Source: Pseudoalteromonas sp. MMG010
GTDB lineage: Bacteria > Pseudomonadota > Gammaproteobacteria > Enterobacterales > Alteromonadaceae
Direction: 5' to 3'
NCBI RefSeq assembly: GCF_018100905.1
Contig: NZ_JAGJEG010000001.1
Span: 372,001-436,000, forward strand
DNA length: 64,000 bases
Shown here: piece by piece, positions 10,170 to 19,406 of the stretch
Layout of the letters: each line of letters opens with the position of its first letter
Position numbering within the stretch: position 1 is the first letter of the stretch
Notes under the pieces: model-generated
Told to the model about the DNA's origin: nothing
Seen by the model: only the letters and a program-made list of their open reading frames with translations
Database searches by the model: none
Position numbers and translations under genes: made by a program

Positions 10170-10174
10170 TTAAC

Positions 10175-11362
10175 ATGTTAGTACAGTTTTTTTTCACGCT
10201 GCGTAAATACCGTTTACCCGTGAGTTTACGCGAACTTCTCGATTTAATTAACGCCTTAAAAAAAGGGGTTATATTTGCTGATATAGACGGCTTTTACCAC
10301 CTTGCACGTACTATCATGGTTAAAGATGAAACTCACTTTGATCGTTTTGACAAAGCATTTAGTGACTATTTTAGTGGCATTGCCGACATCGACTTATTAG
10401 AAAGCTTAAAACAGCAGCACAACCTACCTGAAGATTGGCTACGTAAAGAGTTTGAAAAACACCTAAGTGATGAAGAAAAAGCCCAGCTTAAAGCGATGGG
10501 CGGACTTGATGAGCTCATGAAAACCCTTAAAGCGCGCCTCGAAGAGCAACAAAAGCGTCACGCTGGTGGTAATAAATGGGTCGGTACTGGTGGCACATCT
10601 CCCTTTGGTGCCTATGGGTATAATCCTGAAGGTGTCCGTATCGGGCAAAATGGTAACCGCAACCGCCAAGCAGTTAAAGTGTGGGACAAACGTGAATATC
10701 GTAATTTAGATTCTGATCGAGAAATTGGCTCACGCACAATTAAACTCGCTCTTAAAAAACTACGTAAATTTGCTCGTACGGGCGCAAGCGACATACTAGA
10801 TTTAAACGAAACTATTCGCGCGACCGCCAAGCAAGGTGGCATGCTAGATGTAAAAATGGCCCCCGAGCGCCATAATGCCGTTAAGGTATTGATGCTTTTT
10901 GATATCGGCGGTTCAATGGATGACTACATTCACACCTGCGAAGAGTTATTTAGTGCAGCCCACAGCGAGTTTAAGCATTTGGAGTTCTACTACTTTCATA
11001 ACTGTTTATACGAGCACGTGTGGCAGGACAACCAGCGCCGCCATTCTAATGTGATTGATACTATGTCACTGCTTAATAAATTTACCAGCGACTACAAAGT
11101 GATCTTTGTCGGTGATGCCACGATGGGCCCATACGAAATAGCCTACCCCGGCGGCTCGGTAGAGCATTACAACGAGGAGCCCGGCAGTGTATGGTTACAA
11201 CGTGTCACCCACCACTTTGATAAAGTTGCGTGGCTAAATCCTCAACCGGTGACGCATTGGCCGTACTATCAGTCAATTGATTTTATAAAGCAGTTGATGA
11301 ATAACAGAATGTACCCCCTCACGTTAGATGGGATAAGTAAGGCAATAAAAGAATTGAGTTAA
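10175..11362 (+). CDS. VWA domain protein, CoxE-like
   Basis: A 395-residue cytoplasmic protein with an N-terminal helical region (about 1-130), a basic Gly-rich linker and a C-terminal von Willebrand A domain of the CoxE type. The MIDAS loop reads D243-IGGSM rather than DxSxS, so the first Ser is Gly; this variant is seen in CoxE-like proteins. Later conserved parts are 'FYYFHNCLYEHVW' and 'VIFVGDATMGPYE'. It follows a MoxR ATPase; such pairs load metals or assemble cofactors in other systems, but no target is visible here. A symmetrical terminator follows. Confidence 0.9.
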   Translation: MLVQFFFTLRKYRLPVSLRELLDLINALKKGVIFADIDGFYHLARTIMVKDETHFDRFDKAFSDYFSGIADIDLLESLKQQHNLPEDWLRKEFEKHLSDEEKAQLKAMGGLDELMKTLKARLEEQQKRHAGGNKWVGTGGTSPFGAYGYNPEGVRIGQNGNRNRQAVKVWDKREYRNLDSDREIGSRTIKLALKKLRKFARTGASDILDLNETIRATAKQGGMLDVKMAPERHNAVKVLMLFDIGGSMDDYIHTCEELFSAAHSEFKHLEFYYFHNCLYEHVWQDNQRRHSNVIDTMSLLNKFTSDYKVIFVGDATMGPYEIAYPGGSVEHYNEEPGSVWLQRVTHHFDKVAWLNPQPVTHWPYYQSIDFIKQLMNNRMYPLTLDGISKAIKELS

Positions 11363-11368
11363 AATCTT

Positions 11369-11407
11369 AAAAAGGTGTTAAATACACACTGTCATTAACA
11401 CCTTTTT
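11369..11407 (+). terminator. Terminator after the VWA gene
   Basis: Perfect 13-bp stem AAAAAGGTGTTAA / TTAACACCTTTTT with a 13-base loop, 7 bp past the stop codon. The terminal T-run makes it a plausible rho-independent terminator, and the A-run lets it work in both directions. Confidence 0.8.
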
Positions 11408-11444
11408 GAAAATAAAATTGTTATAGATTAAATTATAAAACTTG

Positions 11445-12425
11445 TTAATCAAATTTAGGAATTGGCCATACTTGTTGCATCCCATCACTGGTGTTAGTGA
11501 TTGCTTTATTGCCTGCAAAAAATGACACAGCGAGTACTGATGCTCTATCGCGACCCGCCTTTTTATAAGTCTCCCATTCAGCCATTAGCTGTCCATCTGA
11601 CACTTGCCAAAGCCTTGCTTTTCTATTGGGTGAGCCCGTTAAAAGCCATTTGTTATCTTTAGAGAATACAGAATCATTAATTTCTAAAAACCGTGCGTTA
11701 ATTTGCAAAGATGCAAGCTCTTCACCGTTTTCACTGTTGAACAACATACGTTCGCCTAACGCATCAATCGCCAATCCCAATTTACCATCGGGGCTAATAT
11801 CGACATGGTTCACACGTGTCGGTAACTTAACACTTTGTAGTACTTCGCCTGTATCAGTACGCCATACTTTTACAAACTTATCACTAGAGCCACTAATAAC
11901 TATATTTTCGGCTTTAGTTAACGCAATAGAGTTAATATCTAAACGATGGATTTTAAAGGTATTTACCTTGTTTTTGTCGATATCAATAATACTTGCACTG
12001 CCAGTTTTGTAGCCTAATGCAATTAACTTCCCATCTGCTGAAATAGTTAAATCACCAATAATATTATGTCCAGTGGACCAACTACCAAGTTGCTGCCCTG
12101 TCTTCAAATTATAAAGATCAACTTGTATGCGGTTAGAGGTAAAAAATACAGCGTTATTATCAGCAATGCCTAACATTTCACGTGGTTTAGAGGAATCTAA
12201 AGGAATACATGCGTACAGTTTTTGATTTGTTTTATTATCCCAAACACAAACCCCTTTTTGATCTGAGAGTATGGTGTAACGACCATCAGTTGAAATATCA
12301 ATAGCTTGTACAATTGAATCACTGTAACTGGTTTGGCTTTGAGCCAATGAGGTTTTAACATTAAAATTACCACACCCTGCAATAATTAATATAAAGCACA
12401 GTAAGGTGAATTGTTTGAGTAACAT
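11445..12425 (-). CDS. WD40-repeat lipoprotein
   Basis: A 326-residue secreted lipoprotein. The signal peptide 'MLLKQFTLLCFILIIAGC' ends at lipobox Cys18. The rest is a beta-propeller of WD40-like blades, each about 40 residues, with blade cores such as 'VQAIDISTDGRYTILSDQKGVCVWD', 'GDLTISADGKLIALGYKTG', 'NSIALTKAENIVISGSSDKFVKVWR' and 'KDNKWLLTGSPNRKARLW'. About seven blades would fit. Bacterial lipoprotein propellers usually act as scaffolds; no partner can be named. It is followed by two GNAT genes upstream on the same strand, with a 61-bp gap. Confidence 0.88.
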   Translation of the reverse strand: MLLKQFTLLCFILIIAGCGNFNVKTSLAQSQTSYSDSIVQAIDISTDGRYTILSDQKGVCVWDNKTNQKLYACIPLDSSKPREMLGIADNNAVFFTSNRIQVDLYNLKTGQQLGSWSTGHNIIGDLTISADGKLIALGYKTGSASIIDIDKNKVNTFKIHRLDINSIALTKAENIVISGSSDKFVKVWRTDTGEVLQSVKLPTRVNHVDISPDGKLGLAIDALGERMLFNSENGEELASLQINARFLEINDSVFSKDNKWLLTGSPNRKARLWQVSDGQLMAEWETYKKAGRDRASVLAVSFFAGNKAITNTSDGMQQVWPIPKFD

Positions 12426-12486
12426 ACTATTTCCTTTTAGTTTTTTTAATGTATCTTACATGAGGCCCCCTCATAAAAGCTAATTA

Positions 12487-12903
12487 TTATTTACCTATAA
12501 ACTTACACATACCTAACCCTAAAGCGCTACCATCACGCTTTAAATAACCGTATTGTTCATAAAAGCTTTCTTTACCATGCGCACTTAATAAACCGACTGT
12601 CGTGCCATTAGAGCAGGTGTTGCTTAGGTAGTTTTCAATGTGGGTCATAATTAAATGGCCAATACCTTGGTTTTGATAGTTTGGAGCAACAATAATATCT
12701 TGAATATAAAAATACATTGCGCCATCACCAATTACTCTACCCACCCCTATTAACTTGTTAGTATCGTATACGGTGACCCAAAATAATGAATTTCGAATGC
12801 TTACTTTTAGTGTTTTATCATCAGGATTTTGCCATTTTACTTGTGAGCGTAAAATTGTAAATTCATCCAATGCTGGCGCTGTATGCTTAACTTTATATTT
12901 CAT
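12487..12903 (-). CDS. GNAT family N-acetyltransferase
   Basis: A 138-residue protein with one GNAT domain. The acetyl-CoA pyrophosphate loop reads 'QNQGIGHLIMTHIENYL' (Q/RxxGxG/A), preceded by 'MYFYIQDIIVAPNYQ' and followed by 'GLLSAHGKESFYEQYGYLKR', the usual C-terminal strand and wedge. The N-terminal part, 'RSQVKWQNPDDKTLKVSI', resembles the aryl-amine/aminoglycoside-type GNATs found in many genomes, but the substrate cannot be predicted. It is 18 bp downstream of a second GNAT gene, so the two are probably co-transcribed. Confidence 0.9.
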   Translation of the reverse strand: MKYKVKHTAPALDEFTILRSQVKWQNPDDKTLKVSIRNSLFWVTVYDTNKLIGVGRVIGDGAMYFYIQDIIVAPNYQNQGIGHLIMTHIENYLSNTCSNGTTVGLLSAHGKESFYEQYGYLKRDGSALGLGMCKFIGK

Positions 12904-12921
12904 TGTCGCTCTAATGTTTCT

Positions 12922-13377
12922 TCAAAGCTCTTTACTCATAAACAGACTATACGGATCGAGCTCATAATCACCAAACGGTTCACACGCTTTAAAACCAAAT
13001 TGAGTGTAGAGCTTTTGTGCGGGCAGAAATGCCTCAGCAGTGCCTGTTTCTAAGCTTAGCTTGTTGTAACCTCGCAAGGTCGATTGCTCAATAATATGCA
13101 TAAGTAATTTGGCGGCTATGCCTTGGCGTAAATAGTCGCTTGATGTACGCATCGATTTAATTTCGCCATGAGTTGCATTTAGTGCGTTTAATGCGCCAAC
13201 ACCCGCTAAATTATTATCAATCCACAAACTATAAAAAGTGATACTTGGTTTTTCTAATTGACTGACATCCAGTGCATGCACACTTTCAATCGGTGAATGC
13301 TTTAACATATCATTATGATGCACTTGCAGCAGTTCAACAACTTGTGTACTTGCCAGCTCGCCTGTTCGAATATCCAT
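12922..13377 (-). CDS. GNAT family N-acetyltransferase
   Basis: A 151-residue GNAT protein. The acetyl-CoA loop is 'YLRQGIAAKLLMHIIEQS', preceded by 'HGEIKSMRTSSD' and followed by 'SLETGTAEAFLPAQKLYTQFGFKACEPFGDYELDPYSLFM'. This C-terminal pattern ('ACxPFGxYxxDPxSxFM') matches the PhnO/YsnE-like acetyltransferases. The N-terminus 'DIRTGELASTQVVELLQVHHNDM' fits the same group. The substrate is unknown. It probably heads a two-gene unit with the GNAT gene downstream. Confidence 0.9.
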   Translation of the reverse strand: MDIRTGELASTQVVELLQVHHNDMLKHSPIESVHALDVSQLEKPSITFYSLWIDNNLAGVGALNALNATHGEIKSMRTSSDYLRQGIAAKLLMHIIEQSTLRGYNKLSLETGTAEAFLPAQKLYTQFGFKACEPFGDYELDPYSLFMSKEL

Positions 13378-13441
13378 GTATTCCTCTTATAATTTAAACG
13401 TTAATTAAGGTGTATTAAATAGAATGCTTAATAAGATAACA

Positions 13442-14677
13442 CTAGGCTGTAAGCTTCCATACAACAAAAGCCACAGCAAATCCGACTAAATACACTAAGC
13501 CAAGCCAACTTAACCCTTGCAGCAACAGGCTGTGTTTAATATCAGATTCAGAACGAACTAAACTAAAGTTTAGCCATGCAAAAATTGGGGTCGTTATAAA
13601 TGCCAAAGTCATAGCAAAGGTTAGCATCGGCCCTAAAGCAGATTTAAAAAACAAAATAACTAACATGCCACTTAATGCTTGTAATCCAAGCCAAATATTT
13701 AAACTATGTTTAGATTGTTTAAAGCCTAATAGTTTATAGGATTCATTAAGCGTGCGGGCATAACCATCAAGTACCGTCAAAGTGGTGCCAAACATACATA
13801 AAAATGCAATGGCAGACACCAGCGGCCTTGCCCATTCGCCAATGGTAAAGGCATACATATCGATTAGTTGTTTAGCAAATGCAACACCGCCCATAGCAAT
13901 TTCATTACTTTGCCCATACTGTACCAGAACACCTAAACTAAAAAATATTAATGCCAATACCGCTGTTAACCAATATCCTAAATTAAAATCTAGTAAACCT
14001 TGTTTTTTTGTTACAACTTGTTGAGATGTCTGTTCTTTTAACCATAATGAGCTAATTGCTGAGATTTCTATTGGGGCTGGCATCCAGCCCATTAATGCCA
14101 CCATAAAACTAAGCATGGCCAGTTCATATGGTGATGGTCCTATATAATTATCAGGGGCAACCATGCCGTTATTTAAGGCAACTCCCAAAGCGATGACTGT
14201 CGTAATAGTTAATACTAGCATTATGCCTTTGGCTACATTATCAAGCGCTTTAAAATGACCTAATAATAAAATAACTAAACAACTTGCTAATAAAATCCAG
14301 CAAAGCAAAGTGACTTCAATAACGACCGGCAAAGCGTAGTGTAATAAGCTTGCGGTAAGCAATAATACGCCTGCGGTATTAACCACAGCGGCAATAATAT
14401 TAAGGCCAATAAAGCTATATAAATAAACGGGTCCCTTATTTTTATATCCTTGTATTAAACTGTTTTTAGTTGTTAACGTGTATTCGATACCAAATCTGAA
14501 AAATGGATATTTTAAAATATTCACCGCAAGAATTAGCCAAAATAACTGCCAGCCAAATAATGCACCGGCTTGTGTTGAGGCAACCAGGTGAGAGCCACCG
14601 ATTGCGGCTGTTGCCATTAATATGCCAGGCCCAAAGGCACCCAAGCGAGCTTTTATAGAAGAGTGTGTAAACTGCAT
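13442..14677 (-). CDS. Nramp-family membrane protein lacking canonical metal-site motifs
   Basis: An inner-membrane protein of 411 residues with about eleven hydrophobic segments and the Nramp/MntH topology ('FGPGILMATAAIGGSHLVASTQAG' at the start of TM1, then 'LFGWQLFWLILAVNILKYPFFRFG'). In canonical Nramp metal transporters TM1 carries DPGN and TM6 carries MPHN, which bind the metal. Here the aligned positions are G27-GSH30 and M199-PAP202. The fold is therefore kept but the known ligands are gone, so the Mn2+/Fe2+ role cannot be assumed. An AT-rich perfect palindrome lies about 22 bp upstream of the start. Confidence 0.85.
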   Translation of the reverse strand: MQFTHSSIKARLGAFGPGILMATAAIGGSHLVASTQAGALFGWQLFWLILAVNILKYPFFRFGIEYTLTTKNSLIQGYKNKGPVYLYSFIGLNIIAAVVNTAGVLLLTASLLHYALPVVIEVTLLCWILLASCLVILLLGHFKALDNVAKGIMLVLTITTVIALGVALNNGMVAPDNYIGPSPYELAMLSFMVALMGWMPAPIEISAISSLWLKEQTSQQVVTKKQGLLDFNLGYWLTAVLALIFFSLGVLVQYGQSNEIAMGGVAFAKQLIDMYAFTIGEWARPLVSAIAFLCMFGTTLTVLDGYARTLNESYKLLGFKQSKHSLNIWLGLQALSGMLVILFFKSALGPMLTFAMTLAFITTPIFAWLNFSLVRSESDIKHSLLLQGLSWLGLVYLVGFAVAFVVWKLTA

Positions 14678-14698
14678 TAATTTCTCAAATTCAGTGTG

Positions 14699-14717
14699 TA
14701 ATAAAATATTTTTATTA
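14699..14717. promoter_or_regulatory. AT-rich palindrome upstream of the Nramp-family gene
   Basis: A perfect dyad TAATAAAA-TAT-TTTTATTA begins 22 bp upstream of the ATG. It is in a place where a repressor could cover the promoter. Because it is wholly AT, chance is a real alternative. Confidence 0.3.
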
Positions 14718-14772
14718 ATATTTTGCTTAACTTATTTATTTAATGCATAACTTACCTAAAATGCGGGCAATA

Positions 14773-14798
14773 AAAAAGAGCCGTTAGGCTCTTTTTTA
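14773..14798 (-). terminator. Terminator after hpf
   Basis: Perfect stem AAAAAAGAGCC / GGCTCTTTTTT with a GTTA loop. It lies 18 bp beyond the hpf stop codon and, read on the minus strand, ends in a T-run. Confidence 0.88.
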
Positions 14799-14816
14799 TT
14801 GTGCTTTTAAGCTATT

Positions 14817-15173
14817 TTACTTTAAGTCCATTTCTTGGATTTTTTCGTGGGCTATTTCTGGAGTAGTCACTTCAGGCTTATCGTGTAAATGTGCTTTTAT
14901 CTGACCTTTACGATGCTTTAGTGCCGCATCAAGTTTTTTAGATGCGCTGGCTATTGCTGGGTACATAACTTCGTTTTCCCCTTTTACCGATATTCGCGCA
15001 CCTTCATAAATTGTACTAATTTCAACTTGGATTTTGTGATGTTCTTTAGACAAAATAATATCGAGTGAAATTAACGATGGAAAATGATTTGCAATTTTTG
15101 AAAATTTTTCGTTGATATGTTCTCTGATAGAGTCATTAACGTCTACATGGTGTCCGGAAAGATTAATTTTCAT
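14817..15173 (-). CDS. hpf: Ribosome hibernation-promoting factor (HPF/YfiA family)
   Basis: Binds the decoding region of the 30S subunit and silences ribosomes in stationary phase. The 118 residues begin 'MKINLSGHHVDVNDSIREHINEKFSKIANHF', the family N-terminus, and include 'YPAIASASKKLDAALKHRKGQIKAH', the conserved basic helix. A tail of about 20 residues follows, making it longer than E. coli HPF (95) and close to YfiA/RaiA (113). The tail is acidic ('EIAHEKIQEMDLK'), so it could be either the dimer-forming or the dimer-blocking type. It is monocistronic, with its own terminator. Confidence 0.9.
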   Translation of the reverse strand: MKINLSGHHVDVNDSIREHINEKFSKIANHFPSLISLDIILSKEHHKIQVEISTIYEGARISVKGENEVMYPAIASASKKLDAALKHRKGQIKAHLHDKPEVTTPEIAHEKIQEMDLK

Positions 15174-15302
15174 AGGGTATCCTTTTTAGTATTACCTCAT
15201 AAATAGTATTGGGGGCTATTTAGATTTACACAAGCTAAAAAAGCATTATTTTGTAATTTTTTTGCCTTAATGTAGGGGTAAAATAAAAGTTCGAACAAAG
15301 TT

Positions 15303-15335
15303 TATGCAAAATCAGTGATGTACCGATTTTGCATA
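15303..15335 (-). terminator. Stem-loop downstream of ppnP
   Basis: Perfect 11-bp stem TATGCAAAATC / GATTTTGCATA with an 11-base loop, 8 bp past the ppnP stop. On the minus strand it lacks a clear T-run, so it may stabilise the transcript end rather than terminate by itself. Confidence 0.55.
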
Positions 15336-15342
15336 TCATGTA

Positions 15343-15657
15343 TTAATCAGTATAAGAACAGCAATAATCAGCAAAGTCGCTTACTTTTACATCAAAGCTA
15401 ACGCCTGCATCAACATAAAATGACTCACCTGCGGTGTATGTTTTCCATTGTGTTTCACCTGGCAGTAAAATTTCCCACTCACCACCTAATAACTCCATTT
15501 GTTCTTTTTTAGAGGTATCAAACACAAACTCACCGGGTTGCATAAAACCAAGCGTTTTTGTTGTGCCATCATTAAACACAACGGTACGACTTGAAACTTT
15601 ACCGTCAAAATATACATTTGCTTTTTTAATTACACTGACATTTTTAAATTCAGACAT
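15343..15657 (-). CDS. ppnP: Pyrimidine/purine nucleoside phosphorylase PpnP
   Basis: Small cupin enzyme that splits several nucleosides with phosphate. The start is the ATG of 'MSEFKNVSV' at 15657: AGGA lies 6 bases upstream, whereas another ATG two codons earlier has that sequence directly against it. This gives 104 residues, near the family length (94 in E. coli). Cupin features are '[13 protein letters not shown]', '[33 protein letters not shown]' and '[19 protein letters not shown]'. It is monocistronic, with the tkt terminator upstream. Confidence 0.93.
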   Translation of the reverse strand: MSEFKNVSVIKKANVYFDGKVSSRTVVFNDGTTKTLGFMQPGEFVFDTSKKEQMELLGGEWEILLPGETQWKTYTAGESFYVDAGVSFDVKVSDFADYCCSYTD

Positions 15658-15784
15658 ACTCATTCCTATTGTTCTATTTTCATTAAAATAATCTGCCACC
15701 ACACTGCCTGATTGCATTGCCTCTTGCAACAAAAGTCATGGATTTGAAAATGAAATACTCTCACTTGCCAACGGTTAAGGCATA

Positions 15785-15813
15785 AAAAAACCCGCATTAT
15801 ATGCGGGTTTTTA
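15785..15813 (-). terminator. Terminator after tkt
   Basis: Stem CCCGCAT / ATGCGGG with a TAT loop, flanked by As on the left and Ts on the right. It lies about 30 bp past the tkt stop codon and can serve transcription from either side. Confidence 0.9.
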
Positions 15814-15838
15814 TATTTATTGGTTTAATCTAATACGA

Positions 15839-17830
15839 TTAAAACAATGCGTTTGCTTTTGCCACAATATTATCAACGGTAAAGCCAAAGTGCTCAAACA
15901 GTTCGTTTGCCGGTGCAGACTCACCAAAGGTCGTCATACCCACTACAGCACCATTAAGGCCAACATATTTATACCAGTAATCAGCAATGCCTGCTTCTAC
16001 AGCTACACGGCGTGAAACACTAGCAGGTAATACGCTTTCTTTGTATTGTGCGCTTTGATCTTCAAATGCATCAGTACATGGCATAGATACTACACGCACC
16101 TTTTTACCTTGTGAACGAAGCTGCGCTGCAGAGTCTTGTGCAAGCTGAACTTCAGAACCTGTCGCAATTAAAATAAGCTCAGGTTCACCATCACAACTTA
16201 ATACATAACCGCCTTTTTTCACATCAGCTAATTGCTGTGCATCACGCGGTTGTTGCTCTAAACCTTGGCGAGTAAATATAAGCGATGTTGGGCCATCTTT
16301 ACGCTCAATGGCTTGTTGCCATGCAATAGCCGATTCAACTTGGTCACACGGGCGCCAGTTATAAAGGTTAGGTGTTAAACGCATGCTCGCTATTTGCTCT
16401 ACTGGTTGGTGAGTTGGACCATCTTCACCTAAACCAATTGAATCGTGCGTATATACAAAAATGCTGGGTTGCTTCATTAATGCGGCCATACGTACTGCAT
16501 TACGTGCGTATTCCATAAACATTAAGAACGTAGCACCATAAGGAATAAAGCCTTTATGTAATGCAATACCATTCATAATTGCCGACATACCAAATTCACG
16601 TACACCGTAATACACGTAGTTACCACTTGCATCGTCAGCGGTTAAGCCCTTAGAGCCTTCCCAAATTGTTAGATTTGAGCCAGCTAAATCGGCTGATCCA
16701 CCCATAAATTCGGGTAATAATGGGCCAAATACATTCAACGCATTTTGCGAGGCTTTACGCGATGCTGGATTTGCAGGGTTTGCTTGCAACTGCTCAATGT
16801 ATTCTTGCGATTTTTGTGTCCACTCGGCTGGTAACTCACCTGCGGTACGACGTTTATATTCGGCTGCTAACTCTGGGTATGCTTTTGCGTATGCTGCAAA
16901 TTTATCATCCCAGTTTGCTTCTAGTTTTTGACCTTTGTCTTTGTTATCCCATTCGCTGTATATATCAGCAGGGATTTCAAATGCATCGCCCGTCCATCCT
17001 AAAAACTCACGAGATGCTTTAATTTCATCATCGCCCAGAGGTGCACCATGACAATCATGGCTACCCGATTTATTTGGTGAACCATAACCAATAATTGTTT
17101 TACAACAAATAAGTGTTGGTTTGTCGGTTACACTTTTAGCTTCGCTAATTGCGGCACTGATCGCATCGCTATCATGGCCATCTACGCCACTAATAACATG
17201 CCAGCCGTATGCTTTAAAACGCGCAGGAGTATCATCGCTAAACCAACCTTCTACTTCACCATCAATAGAAATGCCGTTGTCATCCCAAAATGCAACCAGC
17301 TTACCTAGACCTAAGGTACCAGCTAGTGAACATGCTTCATGGGAAATACCTTCCATTAAACAACCGTCACCCATAAAGGCATAAGTATGGTGATCAACAA
17401 TATCATGGCCTTCACGGTTAAATTGCGCTGCTAAGGCTTTTTCAGCAATAGCCATACCCACAGCATTTGTGATCCCTTGTCCAAGTGGACCCGTAGTGGT
17501 CTCTATACCCGGTGCATATCCATATTCTGGATGGCCTGGGGTTTTTGAGTGCATTTGACGGAAGTTTTTAATTTCATCTAATGGTAAGTCGTATCCACTT
17601 AAATGCAGTAAAGAATAGATAAGCATTGAACCGTGACCATTAGAAAGTATAAATCGGTCTCTATCGGCCCACTCTGGATTAGTTGGATTATGTTTTAGAT
17701 AATCGCGCCATAAGACTTCGGCAATATCTGCCATGCCCATTGGGGCTCCAGGGTGACCAGATTTGGCCTTTTGTACAGCGTCCATTGATAAGACGCGAAT
17801 AGCATTTGCAAGTTCTTTGCGAGATGGCAT
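15839..17830 (-). CDS. tkt: Transketolase
   Basis: Thiamine-diphosphate enzyme of the pentose phosphate pathway that moves two-carbon units between sugar phosphates. The 663 residues match the family. The N-terminal PP domain has '[19 protein letters not shown]', '[19 protein letters not shown]' and the ThDP motif '[20 protein letters not shown]'; the pyrimidine domain has '[17 protein letters not shown]' and '[22 protein letters not shown]'; the C-terminal domain ends the protein. It is divergent from metK across 278 bp, and it has its own terminator. No gapA/epd gene is next to it. Confidence 0.97.
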   Translation of the reverse strand: MPSRKELANAIRVLSMDAVQKAKSGHPGAPMGMADIAEVLWRDYLKHNPTNPEWADRDRFILSNGHGSMLIYSLLHLSGYDLPLDEIKNFRQMHSKTPGHPEYGYAPGIETTTGPLGQGITNAVGMAIAEKALAAQFNREGHDIVDHHTYAFMGDGCLMEGISHEACSLAGTLGLGKLVAFWDDNGISIDGEVEGWFSDDTPARFKAYGWHVISGVDGHDSDAISAAISEAKSVTDKPTLICCKTIIGYGSPNKSGSHDCHGAPLGDDEIKASREFLGWTGDAFEIPADIYSEWDNKDKGQKLEANWDDKFAAYAKAYPELAAEYKRRTAGELPAEWTQKSQEYIEQLQANPANPASRKASQNALNVFGPLLPEFMGGSADLAGSNLTIWEGSKGLTADDASGNYVYYGVREFGMSAIMNGIALHKGFIPYGATFLMFMEYARNAVRMAALMKQPSIFVYTHDSIGLGEDGPTHQPVEQIASMRLTPNLYNWRPCDQVESAIAWQQAIERKDGPTSLIFTRQGLEQQPRDAQQLADVKKGGYVLSCDGEPELILIATGSEVQLAQDSAAQLRSQGKKVRVVSMPCTDAFEDQSAQYKESVLPASVSRRVAVEAGIADYWYKYVGLNGAVVGMTTFGESAPANELFEHFGFTVDNIVAKANALF

Positions 17831-17990
17831 GAATTCTCCTACCTTTATATGTATTTGCGCGGGTATTTAGTGTGTTTTTATTAATATACCCATTCTTACT
17901 TATTGTTGGGGTAGTGTGCAATTAAAAACCCATAAAAATGAGGCATTATGAAAATTTTTTAAGAAGCAAAAACGATTACATATTTTATTT

Positions 17991-18006
17991 AGACGTCTAG
18001 GCGTAA
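17991..18006. promoter_or_regulatory. MetJ operator (tandem met boxes) upstream of metK
   Basis: AGACGTCT at 17991-17998 is a perfect copy of the 8-bp met box; AGGCGTAA at 17999-18006 matches it at five of eight positions and abuts it directly, as MetJ dimers need. It lies about 100 bp upstream of metK. A -10-like TAAAAT follows at about 18036, so MetJ with SAM should repress metK. Confidence 0.8.
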
Positions 18007-18108
18007 AAACACTATGCAAGAAGAATTGTTTTAGATAAAATACGCCCCTTAATTTTTTAGCGCTAATACCGACGTTTGTGAAGCGCAATATTTGTGAGCA
18101 GCAATACA

Positions 18109-19260
18109 ATGGCAAAACATTTATTTACTTCTGAATCAGTTTCTGAAGGTCATCCGGATAAAATCGCCGATCAAATCTCTGATGCGGTACTTGATGCAAT
18201 ACTAGAGCAAGACTCTCATGCACGTGTTGCGTGTGAAACATACGTAAAAACAGGTATGGTCATGGTCGGTGGCGAAATCACCACTAGCGCATGGGTTGAT
18301 ATTGAAGAAATCACCCGTAAAACAGTGCGTGAAATTGGCTACACCCATTCAGATATGGGTTTTGATGCAGACTCATGTGCTATTTTAAATACCATCGGTA
18401 AGCAATCACCTGATATTAACCAAGGTGTTGACCGCACAAGCCCTGAAGAACAAGGTGCTGGTGACCAAGGCCTAATGTTTGGTTATGCTTGTAACGAAAC
18501 AGAAGTATTAATGCCTGCACCGATCACCTATTCTCACCGTTTAGTTCAGCGCCAAGCGCAAGTTCGTAAAAGTGGTGAACTAAACTGGTTACGTCCAGAT
18601 GCTAAATCACAGGTTACTTTTGCATACGAAAACGGTAAACCGGTAGGTATTGATGCTGTGGTACTTTCTACTCAGCATTGTGATTCTATTTCGCAAAACG
18701 ATTTAGTAGAAGCCGTAATGGAAACCATCATAAAACCGGTACTTCCTGCAGAGCTTATTACTAGCGCAACTAAATTTTTCATTAACCCAACAGGTCGCTT
18801 TGTAATTGGCGGACCTATGGGTGACTGTGGTTTAACAGGTCGTAAAATCATCGTAGATACATACGGTGGTATGGCGCGTCATGGTGGTGGTGCTTTCTCT
18901 GGTAAAGATCCATCAAAAGTTGACCGTAGTGCTGCTTATGCTGCTCGTTATGTTGCTAAAAATATTGTAGCAGCAGGACTTGCCGATAAATGTGAGTTAC
19001 AAGTATCTTACGCAATTGGTGTGGCAGAGCCGACTTCTATCAGCGTTGAAACATTTGGCACAAGTAAATTAGAAGAAGCGCGTTTAATCGAACTAATTCG
19101 TCAACACTTTGACTTACGTCCATATGGTTTAATTCAAATGCTTGATCTTGAGCGCCCTATTTACCAACCAACAGCGGCTTATGGTCACTTTGGTCGTGAT
19201 GAATTCCCATGGGAACGTACTGATAAAGCCGAAGCACTTCGTGCTGCAGCGGGTCTTTAA
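18109..19260 (+). CDS. metK: S-adenosylmethionine synthetase
   Basis: Makes S-adenosylmethionine from methionine and ATP. The start at '[22 protein letters not shown]' is the conserved N-terminus and gives 383 residues; a possible start five codons earlier is less likely. Signature motifs '[12 protein letters not shown]' and '[19 protein letters not shown]' are intact, as are the Mg/K-binding and ATP-binding residues in 'EGHPDK'. A tandem MetJ operator lies upstream, and a strong terminator follows, so metK is a monocistronic, methionine-regulated unit. Confidence 0.97.
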   Translation: MAKHLFTSESVSEGHPDKIADQISDAVLDAILEQDSHARVACETYVKTGMVMVGGEITTSAWVDIEEITRKTVREIGYTHSDMGFDADSCAILNTIGKQSPDINQGVDRTSPEEQGAGDQGLMFGYACNETEVLMPAPITYSHRLVQRQAQVRKSGELNWLRPDAKSQVTFAYENGKPVGIDAVVLSTQHCDSISQNDLVEAVMETIIKPVLPAELITSATKFFINPTGRFVIGGPMGDCGLTGRKIIVDTYGGMARHGGGAFSGKDPSKVDRSAAYAARYVAKNIVAAGLADKCELQVSYAIGVAEPTSISVETFGTSKLEEARLIELIRQHFDLRPYGLIQMLDLERPIYQPTAAYGHFGRDEFPWERTDKAEALRAAAGL

Positions 19261-19286
19261 TGATAACCTGCTAATTAGTGTTAATT

Positions 19287-19318
19287 AAAAAGCGCCGTTT
19301 TATACGGCGCTTTTTTTG
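19287..19318 (+). terminator. Terminator after metK
   Basis: Stem AAAAAGCGCCGT / ACGGCGCTTTTT with a loop of about five bases, followed by Ts, 26 bp past the metK stop. Confidence 0.92.
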
Positions 19319-19406
19319 TACGCATAACAAATTGAATAATTTACGTTTAAAAAATAAATGCTACTATATACTCAATTAATTGATATAAAGCATAAGTGAA
19401 TAATTC

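Noticed and set aside
12440..12480. GAGG-CCC-CCTC dyad upstream of the WD40 gene
   Set aside because: Only four paired bases with no supporting T-tract; too short to call a terminator.
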